NCBI RefSeq assembly: GCF_000931445.1
Contig: NZ_CP010849.1
Span: 3,100,001-3,164,000 of the forward strand
Origin: Streptomyces cyaneogriseus subsp. noncyanogenus
GTDB taxonomy: Bacteria; Actinomycetota; Actinomycetes; Streptomycetales; Streptomycetaceae
Direction: 5' to 3'
Length of the DNA: 64,000 nucleotides
The notes beneath the pieces are model-generated. The model saw nothing but the letters and a program-made list of their open reading frames with translations, had not been told where the DNA came from and did no database searches. Position numbers and translations under genes: made by a program. Positions 51,820-60,368 of the stretch are shown here, one piece after another (the first letter of the stretch is position 1; every line of letters starts with the position of its first letter).

Positions 51820-54024
51820 ATGCCCCGCTTCAGCATCATCGTCCCGTCCCATGGGGTCGCGGGCCGCCTGTCCCAGGCGCTGGACTCGGTTCTCGCCCAG
51901 TCCTTCGGCGACTTCGAGCTGATCCCGGTCTGCGACGCACCGGACTGCGCGGCGGCGGACGTCGCCGCCGCCCTCGCCGAGCGGGACCCCCGGGTGACCC
52001 CCGTGCACTCCCCTCCCTCGGCGGGCCTGGCCGGGGCGCGCAACGCCGGGATGCGGGCGGCGACCGGCGCCTACCTGCTGTTCCTCGACGGCGACGACGC
52101 GCTGGTGCCGGGGGCGCTCGCGGCGCTGGACGCGCGTCTGGCCGAGACGGGCGAGGTCGACGTGCTGTACTTCGAGCACGAGCGCCTCCCCTGGTGGGAG
52201 GGCGAGCCCGCCAACCCGGCCGCGCCGCTGCTGGCGAAGACACCGGACGGGGCCTTCTCCCCCGACGCCGCGCCGCGGCTGACCGGCGTGCGGCTGCCCG
52301 CCTGGAGCGCCGCCTACCGCCGCGCCTTCCTCACCGCTCACGACCTGCGCTTCCCCGCCGGGCACTTCACCGACATCGCCTTCTGCGGTCTGGCCGCGGC
52401 GGGCGCCGCGCGGATGGGCGTGCTGCGTTCCGTCGTCGTACGGCATCTGGTGCGCCGGCAGGGCAACCGGCTGCACCTGCCGGGCGCGCACCACACCGAA
52501 CTGCTCGACCAGGCGGAGTCGCTGCTCACGCGGGCGGCCGGGCTGGACCTGTCCCCCGCGCGCCGCACCGCGCTGTTCGAAGACCTCTTCGCGGCGATCC
52601 TGCGGACGGCCACGCATCCGCGGCGCCTGCCCGAGGGCCGCCGGGCCTTCTTCCGGCGGGCCTGCGCGCTCCACCGGCGCCACCGCCCCGCCGGGTTCCG
52701 GCCCCCCGCCGGGCGGCTGGGTGTGCAGCACCGGCTGCTGGCCACCGGGTCGTACGCGGCGTTCCGGGCGCTGCGCGGCGCCAACCGGGCGGCGGCGCGC
52801 GTCCTGCGGGGCCTGCCCCGCCCGCACGGGCTGCGCACCCGCCTGCTCTACCGGTGGCATCTGTGCCGGCCGCTGGATCCGGAGCTCGTCGTGTACTGCG
52901 CGTACTGGGGCCGCGGCTACGCCTGCAACCCGGCCGCCGTCCACGCCAAGGCGCGCGAGCTCGCCCCGCGGCTGCGCGGTGTGTTCCTGGTGGAGCCCGG
53001 CCAGGAGCACACCGTGCCGGAGGGCGTCGACCACGCGGTGGTCGGCAGCCGCCGCTACTGGCGGGTGCTGGCCCGCGCGAAGTACCTGGTCAACAACGCC
53101 AACTTCGCGGAGGGCGTGGTCAAGCGGCCCGGCAGCGTGCACCTCCAGACCCAGCACGGCACCCCGCTGAAGACGATGGGCGTCGACCAGTCGACGTACC
53201 CGGTGGTGGCCGCGGCCAGCGGCAGCTTCACCAAGCTGCTGGGCCGGGTGGACCGCTGGGACTACAACCTGTCCGCCAACCGCCACTCCACCCAGGTGTG
53301 GGAGCGGGCCTTCCCCGGCTCCTACGAGCACCTGGAGTACGGCTATCCGCGCAACGACGTGTACTACACGGCGACCGCGGACGACGTCGCCCGCATCCGC
53401 CGCGAGCTGGGCGTCCCCGAGGGCAGGACGGCCGTCCTGTACGCGCCGACGCACCGCGACCACCGGACCGGTTTCGACACCGGCGGCCTGGACCTGGAGG
53501 CGTTCTGCGAGGCGGCCGGGGAGGACGTCGTGGTCCTGCTGCGCGCCCACTACTTCTACGACGGGGGCGGCAGGCGCGGCAGCGGCCGGGTCATCGACGT
53601 CACCGCCCACCGGTCCGCCGAGGACGTGTGCCTGGCCGCCGACGCGCTGATCACCGACTACTCGTCGATCATGTTCGACTACGCCAACCTCGACCGGCCG
53701 ATCGTCGTGTACGCCGACGACTGGGACGTCTACCGCGAGACGCGGGGCGTCTACTTCGACCTGACGGCGGCGCCGCCCGGCCCGGTGGCGCGTACGCCCG
53801 AGGAGCTGGCGCGCGTCTTCCGCGACGGTTCCTACGCGGGCCGCGAGTCGGCGGCGCTGCGGGCCGCGTTCCGGGAGCGGTTCTGCGAGTTCGACGACGG
53901 CCGGGCCGCCGAGCGCGTGGTGCGCCGGGTGCTGCTCGGCGAGCCGCCGGAGGCGATCCCGCCCGTCACGCCGCTCGCCGAACGCGTCCCCGCCCCCGCC
54001 GCCGCCACCCTGGTAAGGAGCTGA
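51820..54024 (+). CDS. GT2 glycosyltransferase fused to CDP-glycerol glycerophosphotransferase (TagF-like)
   Basis: This 734-residue fusion has an N-terminal GT2 domain (FSIIVPSHGVAGRLSQALDSVL; DGDD 90-93). After a basic linker comes a CDP-glycerol:poly(glycerophosphate) glycerophosphotransferase domain (about 365-700). HGTPLKTMG (His at about 446) and ITDYSSIMFDYANLD (Asp at about 613) are the family's catalytic/binding motifs. It should build or extend a polyol-phosphate wall polymer on the cytoplasmic side. AGAGAG precedes the ATG. The next gene is a paralog with the same architecture. Confidence 0.9.
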   Translation: MPRFSIIVPSHGVAGRLSQALDSVLAQSFGDFELIPVCDAPDCAAADVAAALAERDPRVTPVHSPPSAGLAGARNAGMRAATGAYLLFLDGDDALVPGALAALDARLAETGEVDVLYFEHERLPWWEGEPANPAAPLLAKTPDGAFSPDAAPRLTGVRLPAWSAAYRRAFLTAHDLRFPAGHFTDIAFCGLAAAGAARMGVLRSVVVRHLVRRQGNRLHLPGAHHTELLDQAESLLTRAAGLDLSPARRTALFEDLFAAILRTATHPRRLPEGRRAFFRRACALHRRHRPAGFRPPAGRLGVQHRLLATGSYAAFRALRGANRAAARVLRGLPRPHGLRTRLLYRWHLCRPLDPELVVYCAYWGRGYACNPAAVHAKARELAPRLRGVFLVEPGQEHTVPEGVDHAVVGSRRYWRVLARAKYLVNNANFAEGVVKRPGSVHLQTQHGTPLKTMGVDQSTYPVVAAASGSFTKLLGRVDRWDYNLSANRHSTQVWERAFPGSYEHLEYGYPRNDVYYTATADDVARIRRELGVPEGRTAVLYAPTHRDHRTGFDTGGLDLEAFCEAAGEDVVVLLRAHYFYDGGGRRGSGRVIDVTAHRSAEDVCLAADALITDYSSIMFDYANLDRPIVVYADDWDVYRETRGVYFDLTAAPPGPVARTPEELARVFRDGSYAGRESAALRAAFRERFCEFDDGRAAERVVRRVLLGEPPEAIPPVTPLAERVPAPAAATLVRS

Positions 54025-54030
54025 CCCGCA

Positions 54031-56283
54031 GTGCCCCGCTTCAGCATCATCCTCCCCTGCTTCAAGGTGCAGGGCTTCCTGCGCGAGTGCCTCGACTCGG
54101 TCCTCGGGCAGTGCTACCGGGACATCGAGGTGATCGCCGTGAACGACTGCTCGCCGGACGGCTGCGGCGCCATCCTCGACGCGTACGCGGCCCGCGACTC
54201 CCGGCTGCGCGTGCTGCACCTGGAGGAGAACGTGGGCCTCGGCCGCGCCCGCAACGCCGGGATGCCGCACGCCACCGGCGACTACCTCTTCTTCCTGGAC
54301 AGCGACGACACCCTGACGCCGGGCGCCCTGCGCGCGATGGCCGACCGGCTGGAGGAGACCGGCGACCCGGACGTGCTGGTCTTCGACTACGCCCGCACCT
54401 ACTGGTGGGGCGGCACCCGCCGCAACGTGCTCGCGCACATCCTCGCCGAGACCCAGGACGGCTCCGGGGACGGCACCTTCACGGCGGCGGAGCGTCCGGA
54501 GATCCTCGATCTGCTGATGGTGGTGTGGAACAAGGTCTACCGGCGCGACTTCGTCGAGCGGGAGGGCTTCACCTTCCCGCCGGGCTACTACGAGGACACG
54601 CCGTGGACGTTCCCGGTGATGCTCACCGCCGGGCGGATCGCGACGCTGGACCGCATCTGCCTGAACTACCGCCAGCGCCGCCAGGGCAACATCCTGTCCA
54701 CCACCAGCCGCAAGCACTTCGACATCCACGAGCAGTACGCGCGGGTCTTCGCGTACGTGGACGCCCACCCGTCCCTGGCGCGGTGGCGGCCGTATCTGCA
54801 CGCCAAGATGGGCGAGCACTGCCTGGACATCCTCGCCAAGCCGGACCGGCTGCCGCCGTCGGACAAGGCCGAGTTCTTCCGCCGCACGGCCGAGATGTTC
54901 CGCGCCCACCGGCCCGAGGGCACCCCGGTGCCGGACGGGCTGCGGGTGCTGGAGCGCGGTTACGCGGGCTGGGTGCTGTGGCGGCAGTCGGGGCGGGCGC
55001 GGCGCGAGCTGGGGCGGCGGGCCCAGCGGGCGCGCGCGGCGGCGGGCGCCCGGCTGGGCCGCGCCCGGTCGGCCGTGGGCCCCCGCCGCCCCCTCGATCC
55101 GCATCTCGTCGTGTACTCGGCCTTCTCCCACCGGGGCGTGCTCGGCGACCCGGCGGCGATCTACCACAAGGCCCGGGAGATCGCCCCGCACCTGCGGGGG
55201 GTGTGGGTGCTGCGGGACGAGGAACAGGCGGAGCTGGCGGAGCGGACGGGCCTGCTGCCGCCGGGCACGGACCATGTGATCCTCGGCAGCGCCTCCTACC
55301 GGCGGGTGGTCGGGCGGGCCGCGTTCTTCGTGAACAACGTCAACTGGCCCGGCACCCTGCACAAGCGCCCCGGCAGCGTCCACATCCACACCCACCAGGG
55401 CACTCCGCTGAAATACATGGGCGCCGATCTGCTGGGCAAGCCCGGTGCCCGGCTCGGCGTCGACGTGCCGCAGATGCTGCGCCGCGCCGACCGCTGGGAC
55501 TACAGCCTGGTCGCCAACCGGCACTCCGAGCGGGTGTGGGAGCGGGCCTACCCCTGCCACTTCACCTCCCTGCGCACCGGCAGCCCGCGCAACGACGTGC
55601 TGGTGGGCGCCGGTCCCGACGCCGGCCGCGAGGTCCGCGCCCGGCTCGGTGTCCCCGACGGCCACACCGTGGTGCTGTACGCGCCGACCCGGCGCGACTA
55701 CCGCCGGGGCGGGCTGGTCGAGCGGCTCGATCCGGCCCGGTTCGCGCGGGACCTCGGCGCGGGGCACACCCTGATCGTGCGCCTGCACCCCTCCCTGGCC
55801 TCCGGCCCGGCCCGCGGCCTCGGCCTGTCGGAGCTGCACCGGCGCGGCATCGTGATCGACGCGACGGACGAACCGCACGTCGAGGAGGTGATGCTCGCCT
55901 CGGACGTGCTGGTCACCGACTACTCCGCCCTGATGTTCGACTACGCCAACCTGGACCGGCCCCTCGTCGTCCACGCGGACGACTGGGGCGCGTTCGCCGC
56001 GAGCCGGGGCGCCTACTTCGACATCACCGCCGAGGCGCCGGGCCCGGTCACCCGCTCCTACGACGAGCTCGTACGGCTGTTCGCCTCCGGGGCGTGGCGC
56101 GACGAGGAGGCGGCACGGGCGCGGGCCGCCTTCCGCGAGCGGTTCTGCGAGTACGACGACGGGCGGGCCGCCGAGCGGGTGGTGCGGACGCTGATGCTGG
56201 GCGAGCCGATGACCGGGCCCGCGGGGGTCCCCCGCGCCCGCCGGGTGCCGGCCGCCGACCGCGACCAGCCGGCCTCGCTGTGA
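54031..56283 (+). CDS. GT2 glycosyltransferase fused to CDP-glycerol glycerophosphotransferase, paralog
   Basis: This 750-residue paralog of the preceding protein begins with the same MPRFSII. GT2 motifs are NDCSPDG (38-44) and DSDD (90-93). The TagF-like domain has THQGTPLKYMG (His about 455), RLHPSLA and VTDYSALMFDYANLD (Asp about 630). The GTG start at 54031 follows AAGGAG, and only 6 bases separate it from the upstream stop. Tandem duplication with divergence suggests two successive or alternative additions in a teichoic-acid-like polymer. Confidence 0.9.
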   Translation: MPRFSIILPCFKVQGFLRECLDSVLGQCYRDIEVIAVNDCSPDGCGAILDAYAARDSRLRVLHLEENVGLGRARNAGMPHATGDYLFFLDSDDTLTPGALRAMADRLEETGDPDVLVFDYARTYWWGGTRRNVLAHILAETQDGSGDGTFTAAERPEILDLLMVVWNKVYRRDFVEREGFTFPPGYYEDTPWTFPVMLTAGRIATLDRICLNYRQRRQGNILSTTSRKHFDIHEQYARVFAYVDAHPSLARWRPYLHAKMGEHCLDILAKPDRLPPSDKAEFFRRTAEMFRAHRPEGTPVPDGLRVLERGYAGWVLWRQSGRARRELGRRAQRARAAAGARLGRARSAVGPRRPLDPHLVVYSAFSHRGVLGDPAAIYHKAREIAPHLRGVWVLRDEEQAELAERTGLLPPGTDHVILGSASYRRVVGRAAFFVNNVNWPGTLHKRPGSVHIHTHQGTPLKYMGADLLGKPGARLGVDVPQMLRRADRWDYSLVANRHSERVWERAYPCHFTSLRTGSPRNDVLVGAGPDAGREVRARLGVPDGHTVVLYAPTRRDYRRGGLVERLDPARFARDLGAGHTLIVRLHPSLASGPARGLGLSELHRRGIVIDATDEPHVEEVMLASDVLVTDYSALMFDYANLDRPLVVHADDWGAFAASRGAYFDITAEAPGPVTRSYDELVRLFASGAWRDEEAARARAAFRERFCEYDDGRAAERVVRTLMLGEPMTGPAGVPRARRVPAADRDQPASL

Positions 56284-57548
56284 GGCCGCGCGCCTGGGTG
56301 CTGGTCCTGGCCGCGGTCTTCGCCCTGCTCCAGCTGGCGAACGTCACCGGCCGGGACACCCCGGACACCAAGAACTACCTGGCCTACGCGCTGAGCCTGA
56401 GCGGCCGGGACAAGCGGGCGACGGCCGAGGCCACCATCGACTACGTCTGCGACGGCAAGGCGTCCCTCGCGCGCCGCGCGCAGAGTGTGCACGTGGTCCG
56501 CTTCCACCGGCCCGATCCCACCGCGCGGGTCACCACCGGCTGCCGGGAGCGCGAGTGGCGGACGGTGGAGACGCGGCTGCGGGCGGGGCAGACCGGCGGG
56601 CACACCGTGCCGTTCATGCCGGAGCGCTTCATGCGCATCTTCGAGGTGCGGCCCGGCTACCCGGCGTTCCTGGTGCCGTTCGTCGCCGCGTTCGGCGTGA
56701 CATGGGGGCTGTGGGCGGCGAGCGTGGTCGTCGCGGCGGCGGGCGGCGTCCTCGCCTTCCTGGTGCTGCGCACCCTGTCGGTGCCGGTGCCGCTCGCCCT
56801 GACCGGGCAGGCGCTGTACTACGTGCTGCCGTGCGGGACGACCGCGATGCGCCCGATGACCGAGGGGCTGCTGCTGGCGCTGACGCTGGCGGCGCTGTGG
56901 GGCTGCGCGCTGGCCGTGCGGGGCCGGCGGGCCGGGCTCGCCCTGGCCGGCGGCTCGCTGGCGGCGCTGTTCACCGTCAAGCACTCCCAGGCGCTGTTCC
57001 TCGGGGTGTGCCTGGCGGCGGCGGGCGCGCTGATCGCCGTACGGCGCCGCCGGCGGGGACGACCGCCGGGCCGGGCGGTGCCGGCGCTCGGCCTGATCGG
57101 GCTGGGCGCCGCGCTCGCGACGGTGGTGCTGGCCCGGCTGCTGCACTACCCGTCGGAGTCCGACAGCCTCCAGGACCTGCTCACCGGTCACTTCGCGCGG
57201 CCCGACCGGGAGCGCCCGTGGCCGGAGTTCTGGCAGTTGCAGGGCAATTTCTGGGGTGAGTGGCTGCGCCGGCAGGCGTGGCAGCCGCTGTTCGCGGCGG
57301 CGCTCGGCGCGGGCGTGTGGGGCGCGCTGCGGCGGCCGGTGTTCGGCGGGTTCCTGGTCGCGGCGGCGGCCACCGGCTTTCTGACCCAGGCCGCCCATCC
57401 GGACATCAACATCTGGGGCGAGCGGCTGATCGTCCTGGCGTGGCTGCTGCCGGTGGTCGGGATTCCGCTGCTGCTGGAGCCGGTGGTGCGGGCGCGGGTG
57501 CCGGTGCCGGCGCAGGGGCATGTGAGCCGGACGGAGCCGGTGCGCTGA
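56280..57548 (+). CDS. Polytopic membrane protein, probable GT-C-type glycosyltransferase
   Basis: A 422-residue integral membrane protein has about 8-9 helices. Its GTG overlaps the upstream stop (GTGA). After the first helix, NVTGRDTPDTKNYLAYA carries acidic residues in the first outer loop, as in GT-C enzymes that use polyprenyl-phosphate sugars. A Cys/Arg-rich outer segment (about 50-110) follows. The family is not certain. Coupling to the TagF-like gene argues for a role in the same polymer. Confidence 0.75.
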   Translation: MRPRAWVLVLAAVFALLQLANVTGRDTPDTKNYLAYALSLSGRDKRATAEATIDYVCDGKASLARRAQSVHVVRFHRPDPTARVTTGCREREWRTVETRLRAGQTGGHTVPFMPERFMRIFEVRPGYPAFLVPFVAAFGVTWGLWAASVVVAAAGGVLAFLVLRTLSVPVPLALTGQALYYVLPCGTTAMRPMTEGLLLALTLAALWGCALAVRGRRAGLALAGGSLAALFTVKHSQALFLGVCLAAAGALIAVRRRRRGRPPGRAVPALGLIGLGAALATVVLARLLHYPSESDSLQDLLTGHFARPDRERPWPEFWQLQGNFWGEWLRRQAWQPLFAAALGAGVWGALRRPVFGGFLVAAAATGFLTQAAHPDINIWGERLIVLAWLLPVVGIPLLLEPVVRARVPVPAQGHVSRTEPVR

Positions 57549-57665
57549 ACCGGCCGGGCGCGCCGCCGTACGAAACTCACTCGATGAGGTGACGCCAGGT
57601 CAAGGCATTGACGCCGCCGGGAACATACGGCAAATGCCCGAGATGTCACTCCTCCCGACCGTCCG

Positions 57666-59222
57666 GTGAGCGCCGGCGTCCTCGTCCGGCGGACCGTGCG
57701 CGGCGCCACGGCGCTGCCGGGCGGCCGCTTCCGGCGCCCCACCCCCTATCAGGTCGCCGGCCTGCTGTTCTGGCTGGTGATGACGGTGGCGTACTGGCGG
57801 GTGCCGCTGTGCTGCGACGCCGGCCAGCACGCGGCGGTCGTCGAACGCCTCAAGGCCGATCTGCTCCACCCGCGCCATCCGATGGCCGACCTGCCGGGCG
57901 CCGGCAGCGCGTACTACTCGCCGTTGGCGGTCGCGCAGGGCGCGTTCGCCCGGCTGACCGGGCTCGACGGGTGGGCGGTGCTGCGGCTGGCCGGGCCGCT
58001 GAACCTGCTGGTGCTGCTGAGCGGCCTGGGCCGGTTCGTGCGGGTGCTGACGCCCCGGCCCTGGGCGCCGGTGCTCGCGCTGGCGGCGATGACGCTGCTG
58101 TGGGGCACCGAGCGGGCCTGGTGGAGCGGCTATCTCGGACTGATGTCGATGACGGGCAATCTGGGGTACCCGTCCGCGTTCGCCATCGGGCTCGCCTTCT
58201 GGGCCTGGGCGCTGACCGGGTCACGGGCGCGCGACGCCGCGCGGCTGCGGTACGTCGGGCCGAGCGGACTGCCCGGTTGCGCGGGCTACGCGGGGCTCGG
58301 CCTGCTGTACGGCCTGATCCTGCTGGTGCACCCGATCACGTCGGTGGCGGCGGCGCTGGGCGCCGTGGCGCTGGTCGCCGGGTGGCAGCGCGGATGGCGC
58401 CCGGCGGTCGTGGGCCGCTGGGCGCTGACGGCGGGGGCGGCGGTGGCGGTGGCGGTGTGCTGGCCGTACTTCGACGTCCTCGCGCTGGCGGGGGACGACA
58501 GCGTGGACGCGATGCACCGCACGCTCTATCTGCACCTGCCCGGGCAGTTCTGGCTGGCGCTGCTCGGGCTGCCGGCGCTGTGGCTGCGCGGGCGGCGCTC
58601 GGCCCGCGACCCGCTGGTGCTGATGTTCGTCCTGGAGTGCGCGGTGGTGGCCTACGGCTGGTTCAGCGGCCACTACACCTACGGCCGGATCCTCGGGCTC
58701 ACCCTGGTGCCGCCGCAGTTCGCCCTGGCCGTGGAGCTGGCGGCGCCCCGGCCGTGGGGCCTCCGCCGGCGGCTGCTGGGCCTGGCGGCGGCCGCGGGGG
58801 CGTGCGCCGGGTTTCTCACGGTGCACGCGGGCGCGGTGGTGCCGCCCGCGCTCGACCCGGTCGGCTTCGCCCAGCCGCCGCGCTGGCCGGCGTACGACTG
58901 GGCGGCCCGGCACATCCGGCCCGGCGAGGTGGTGATCACCGACGGGTACTACGCCGTCCACGCCATCGCCGGGTACGGCCCGAACCTCGCCGCGCCCGCC
59001 TGGCCGGACCCGGCCCTGGACGAACGGGAGCGCAGGCGGCGGGCCGCCGACGTCCGCGCCTATCTCGCCCCCGGCTCCACCCGCGCCGAGCGGGCCGCCG
59101 TCGTCCGCCGCTACCACGTGCGCTGGCTGCTGCTGACGCGCTGGCACCCGGTGCCCGAGGAAGCGGTGGTGGTGGCGTGGAGCAGACGGACGGGGGAGGT
59201 GCTGGCGCGGGTCGGGGGGTGA
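57666..59222 (+). CDS. Polytopic membrane protein, possible glycosyltransferase or polymer-assembly protein
   Basis: This 518-residue protein has about 10-11 membrane helices and a C-terminal outer domain (about 415-518, WAARHIRPGEVVITDGYYAVHAIAGYGPNLA). WRVPLCCDAGQHAAVVERLKADL after the first helix, with Asp and His in the outer loop, resembles GT-C proteins. The GTG at 57666 is the best start but lacks a strong ribosome site. It follows the preceding membrane gene by 117 bases. No specific reaction can be assigned. Confidence 0.75.
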   Translation: MSAGVLVRRTVRGATALPGGRFRRPTPYQVAGLLFWLVMTVAYWRVPLCCDAGQHAAVVERLKADLLHPRHPMADLPGAGSAYYSPLAVAQGAFARLTGLDGWAVLRLAGPLNLLVLLSGLGRFVRVLTPRPWAPVLALAAMTLLWGTERAWWSGYLGLMSMTGNLGYPSAFAIGLAFWAWALTGSRARDAARLRYVGPSGLPGCAGYAGLGLLYGLILLVHPITSVAAALGAVALVAGWQRGWRPAVVGRWALTAGAAVAVAVCWPYFDVLALAGDDSVDAMHRTLYLHLPGQFWLALLGLPALWLRGRRSARDPLVLMFVLECAVVAYGWFSGHYTYGRILGLTLVPPQFALAVELAAPRPWGLRRRLLGLAAAAGACAGFLTVHAGAVVPPALDPVGFAQPPRWPAYDWAARHIRPGEVVITDGYYAVHAIAGYGPNLAAPAWPDPALDERERRRRAADVRAYLAPGSTRAERAAVVRRYHVRWLLLTRWHPVPEEAVVVAWSRRTGEVLARVGG

Positions 59223-59246
59223 GGCCGCCGGGTGCGGCTGCTCGGC

Positions 59247-59660
59247 CTACTCGACGACGAGGTCGACCGGGATGTTGCCGCGGGTGGCGTTGGAGTAGGG
59301 GCAGACCTGATGGGCCTGCTCGACCAGCTTGCGGCCGGTGGCCTCGTCCACGCCCTCGGGCAGCTCCACCCGGAGGGTCACGGCGAGCGCGAAGCCCTCG
59401 CCCTGCTTGCCGATGCCGACCTCCGCGGTCACGGCGGCGTCGCTGACGTCGACCTTCGCCTGCCGGCCGACGAGGCCGAGGGCGCTGCCGAAGCAGGCGG
59501 CGTACCCGGCGGCGAACAACTGCTCCGGGTTGGTGCCCTGCCCGTCGCCGCCCAGCTCCACCGGGGCGCTCAGCGCGAGGTCCAGCTTGCCGTCGGAGCT
59601 GACGGCGCGGCCGTCGCGGCCGTGGGTGGCGGTGGCGGCGGCGGTGTAGAGCGCGTCCAT
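59247..59660 (-). CDS. ohr: Organic hydroperoxide resistance protein Ohr
   Basis: This 137-residue OsmC/Ohr-family thiol peroxidase reduces organic hydroperoxides in the cytoplasm. The catalytic cysteines are C56 (YAACFGSAL) and C120 (VCPYSNATRGN). The supporting Arg and Glu are R16 and E46 (NPEQLFAAGYAACF). It is divergent from ohrR across a palindromic operator and convergent with the membrane protein gene, 24 bases apart. Confidence 0.94.
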   Translation of the reverse strand: MDALYTAAATATHGRDGRAVSSDGKLDLALSAPVELGGDGQGTNPEQLFAAGYAACFGSALGLVGRQAKVDVSDAAVTAEVGIGKQGEGFALAVTLRVELPEGVDEATGRKLVEQAHQVCPYSNATRGNIPVDLVVE

Positions 59661-59730
59661 GGAAGACCATCCCTCTCGTCAAGGTCGTTGCGCGGCGGCC
59701 GGGGGCCGCCTCGTGACCACGAGTAGAGCA

Positions 59731-59753
59731 CACAATTCAGTTGTGCACAACTA
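59731..59753. promoter_or_regulatory. OhrR operator between ohr and ohrR
   Basis: Two overlapping inverted repeats lie here: CACAATTCAGTTGTG (59731-59745) and the perfect palindrome AGTTGTGCACAACT (59739-59752). The CACAA/TTGTG half-sites fit the TACAATT-type OhrR operators of other bacteria. The site sits between divergent ohr and ohrR, 30 bases before the ohrR start, so it can repress both genes until OhrR is oxidised. Confidence 0.8.
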
Positions 59754-59782
59754 AATGACGGGCCCAGCGCTATCCTGGAGCC

Positions 59783-60256
59783 ATGACCACGCCCGCAGCG
59801 GACTGGCTCCGCCTCGACCAGCAGATCTGCTTCTCCCTGAACGCGGCCTCGCGCGCCTTCGGCGGGATCTACCGCGGGCTGCTGAAGGATCTCGGGCTCA
59901 CCTACCCGCAGTATCTGGTGATGCTGGTGCTCTGGGAGCACGGCGAACTGCCGGTGAAGAAGCTCGGCGAGCACCTGCGCCTGGACTCCGGCACCCTGTC
60001 GCCGCTGCTCAAGCGGCTGGAGGCGGCCGGGCTGGTCCGGCGGGAGCGCAGCGCGCACGACGAGCGGTCGGTCCGGGTGCGGCTGACCGGGGAGGGCGAG
60101 GCGCTGCGCGAGCGGGCGCTGGAGGTGCCGCGCCGGATCGCCGCCGCCACCGGCTTCGACCTCGACGAGATCCGCGACCTGCGCGCCCGGCTCGACCGGC
60201 TCACCGGCGCGCTGGACGCGGCGGCGGCACTGCCCCAGGAACCCGTGGGCCCCTGA
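59783..60256 (+). CDS. ohrR: MarR-family peroxide sensor OhrR
   Basis: This 157-residue winged-helix repressor carries the redox-sensing N-terminal cysteine C16 (QQICFSLNAASRAF). The MarR DNA-binding core follows (VKKLGEHLRLDSGTLSPLLKRLEAAGLVRRERSAHDERSVRVRLTGEGE). Oxidation of the cysteine by organic peroxide releases it from the operator shared with ohr. Confidence 0.93.
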   Translation: MTTPAADWLRLDQQICFSLNAASRAFGGIYRGLLKDLGLTYPQYLVMLVLWEHGELPVKKLGEHLRLDSGTLSPLLKRLEAAGLVRRERSAHDERSVRVRLTGEGEALRERALEVPRRIAAATGFDLDEIRDLRARLDRLTGALDAAAALPQEPVGP

Positions 60257-60368
60257 CCGGGAGGCGCCGGCCGCCCCGGGAGCCGTCCCCGCGCGGGCGG
60301 CTCGCCCACGGCTTACGATCCCTACCGCGAACCGCCGCCGCTCCCGGCGGCAGCCCCGGGAGGCCGTC

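Noticed and set aside
51652..55974. A 1440-codon open frame on the minus strand
   Set aside because: It is antisense to well-supported plus-strand genes and has the His/Val/Gln/Arg-rich look of GC-rich antisense frames.
51675..57548. A 1957-codon open frame on the plus strand across the glycosyltransferase genes
   Set aside because: It is a shadow of the two GT2-TagF genes in another frame, very Arg/Gly/Pro-rich with no motifs. Only its end (56280-57548) is a real gene.
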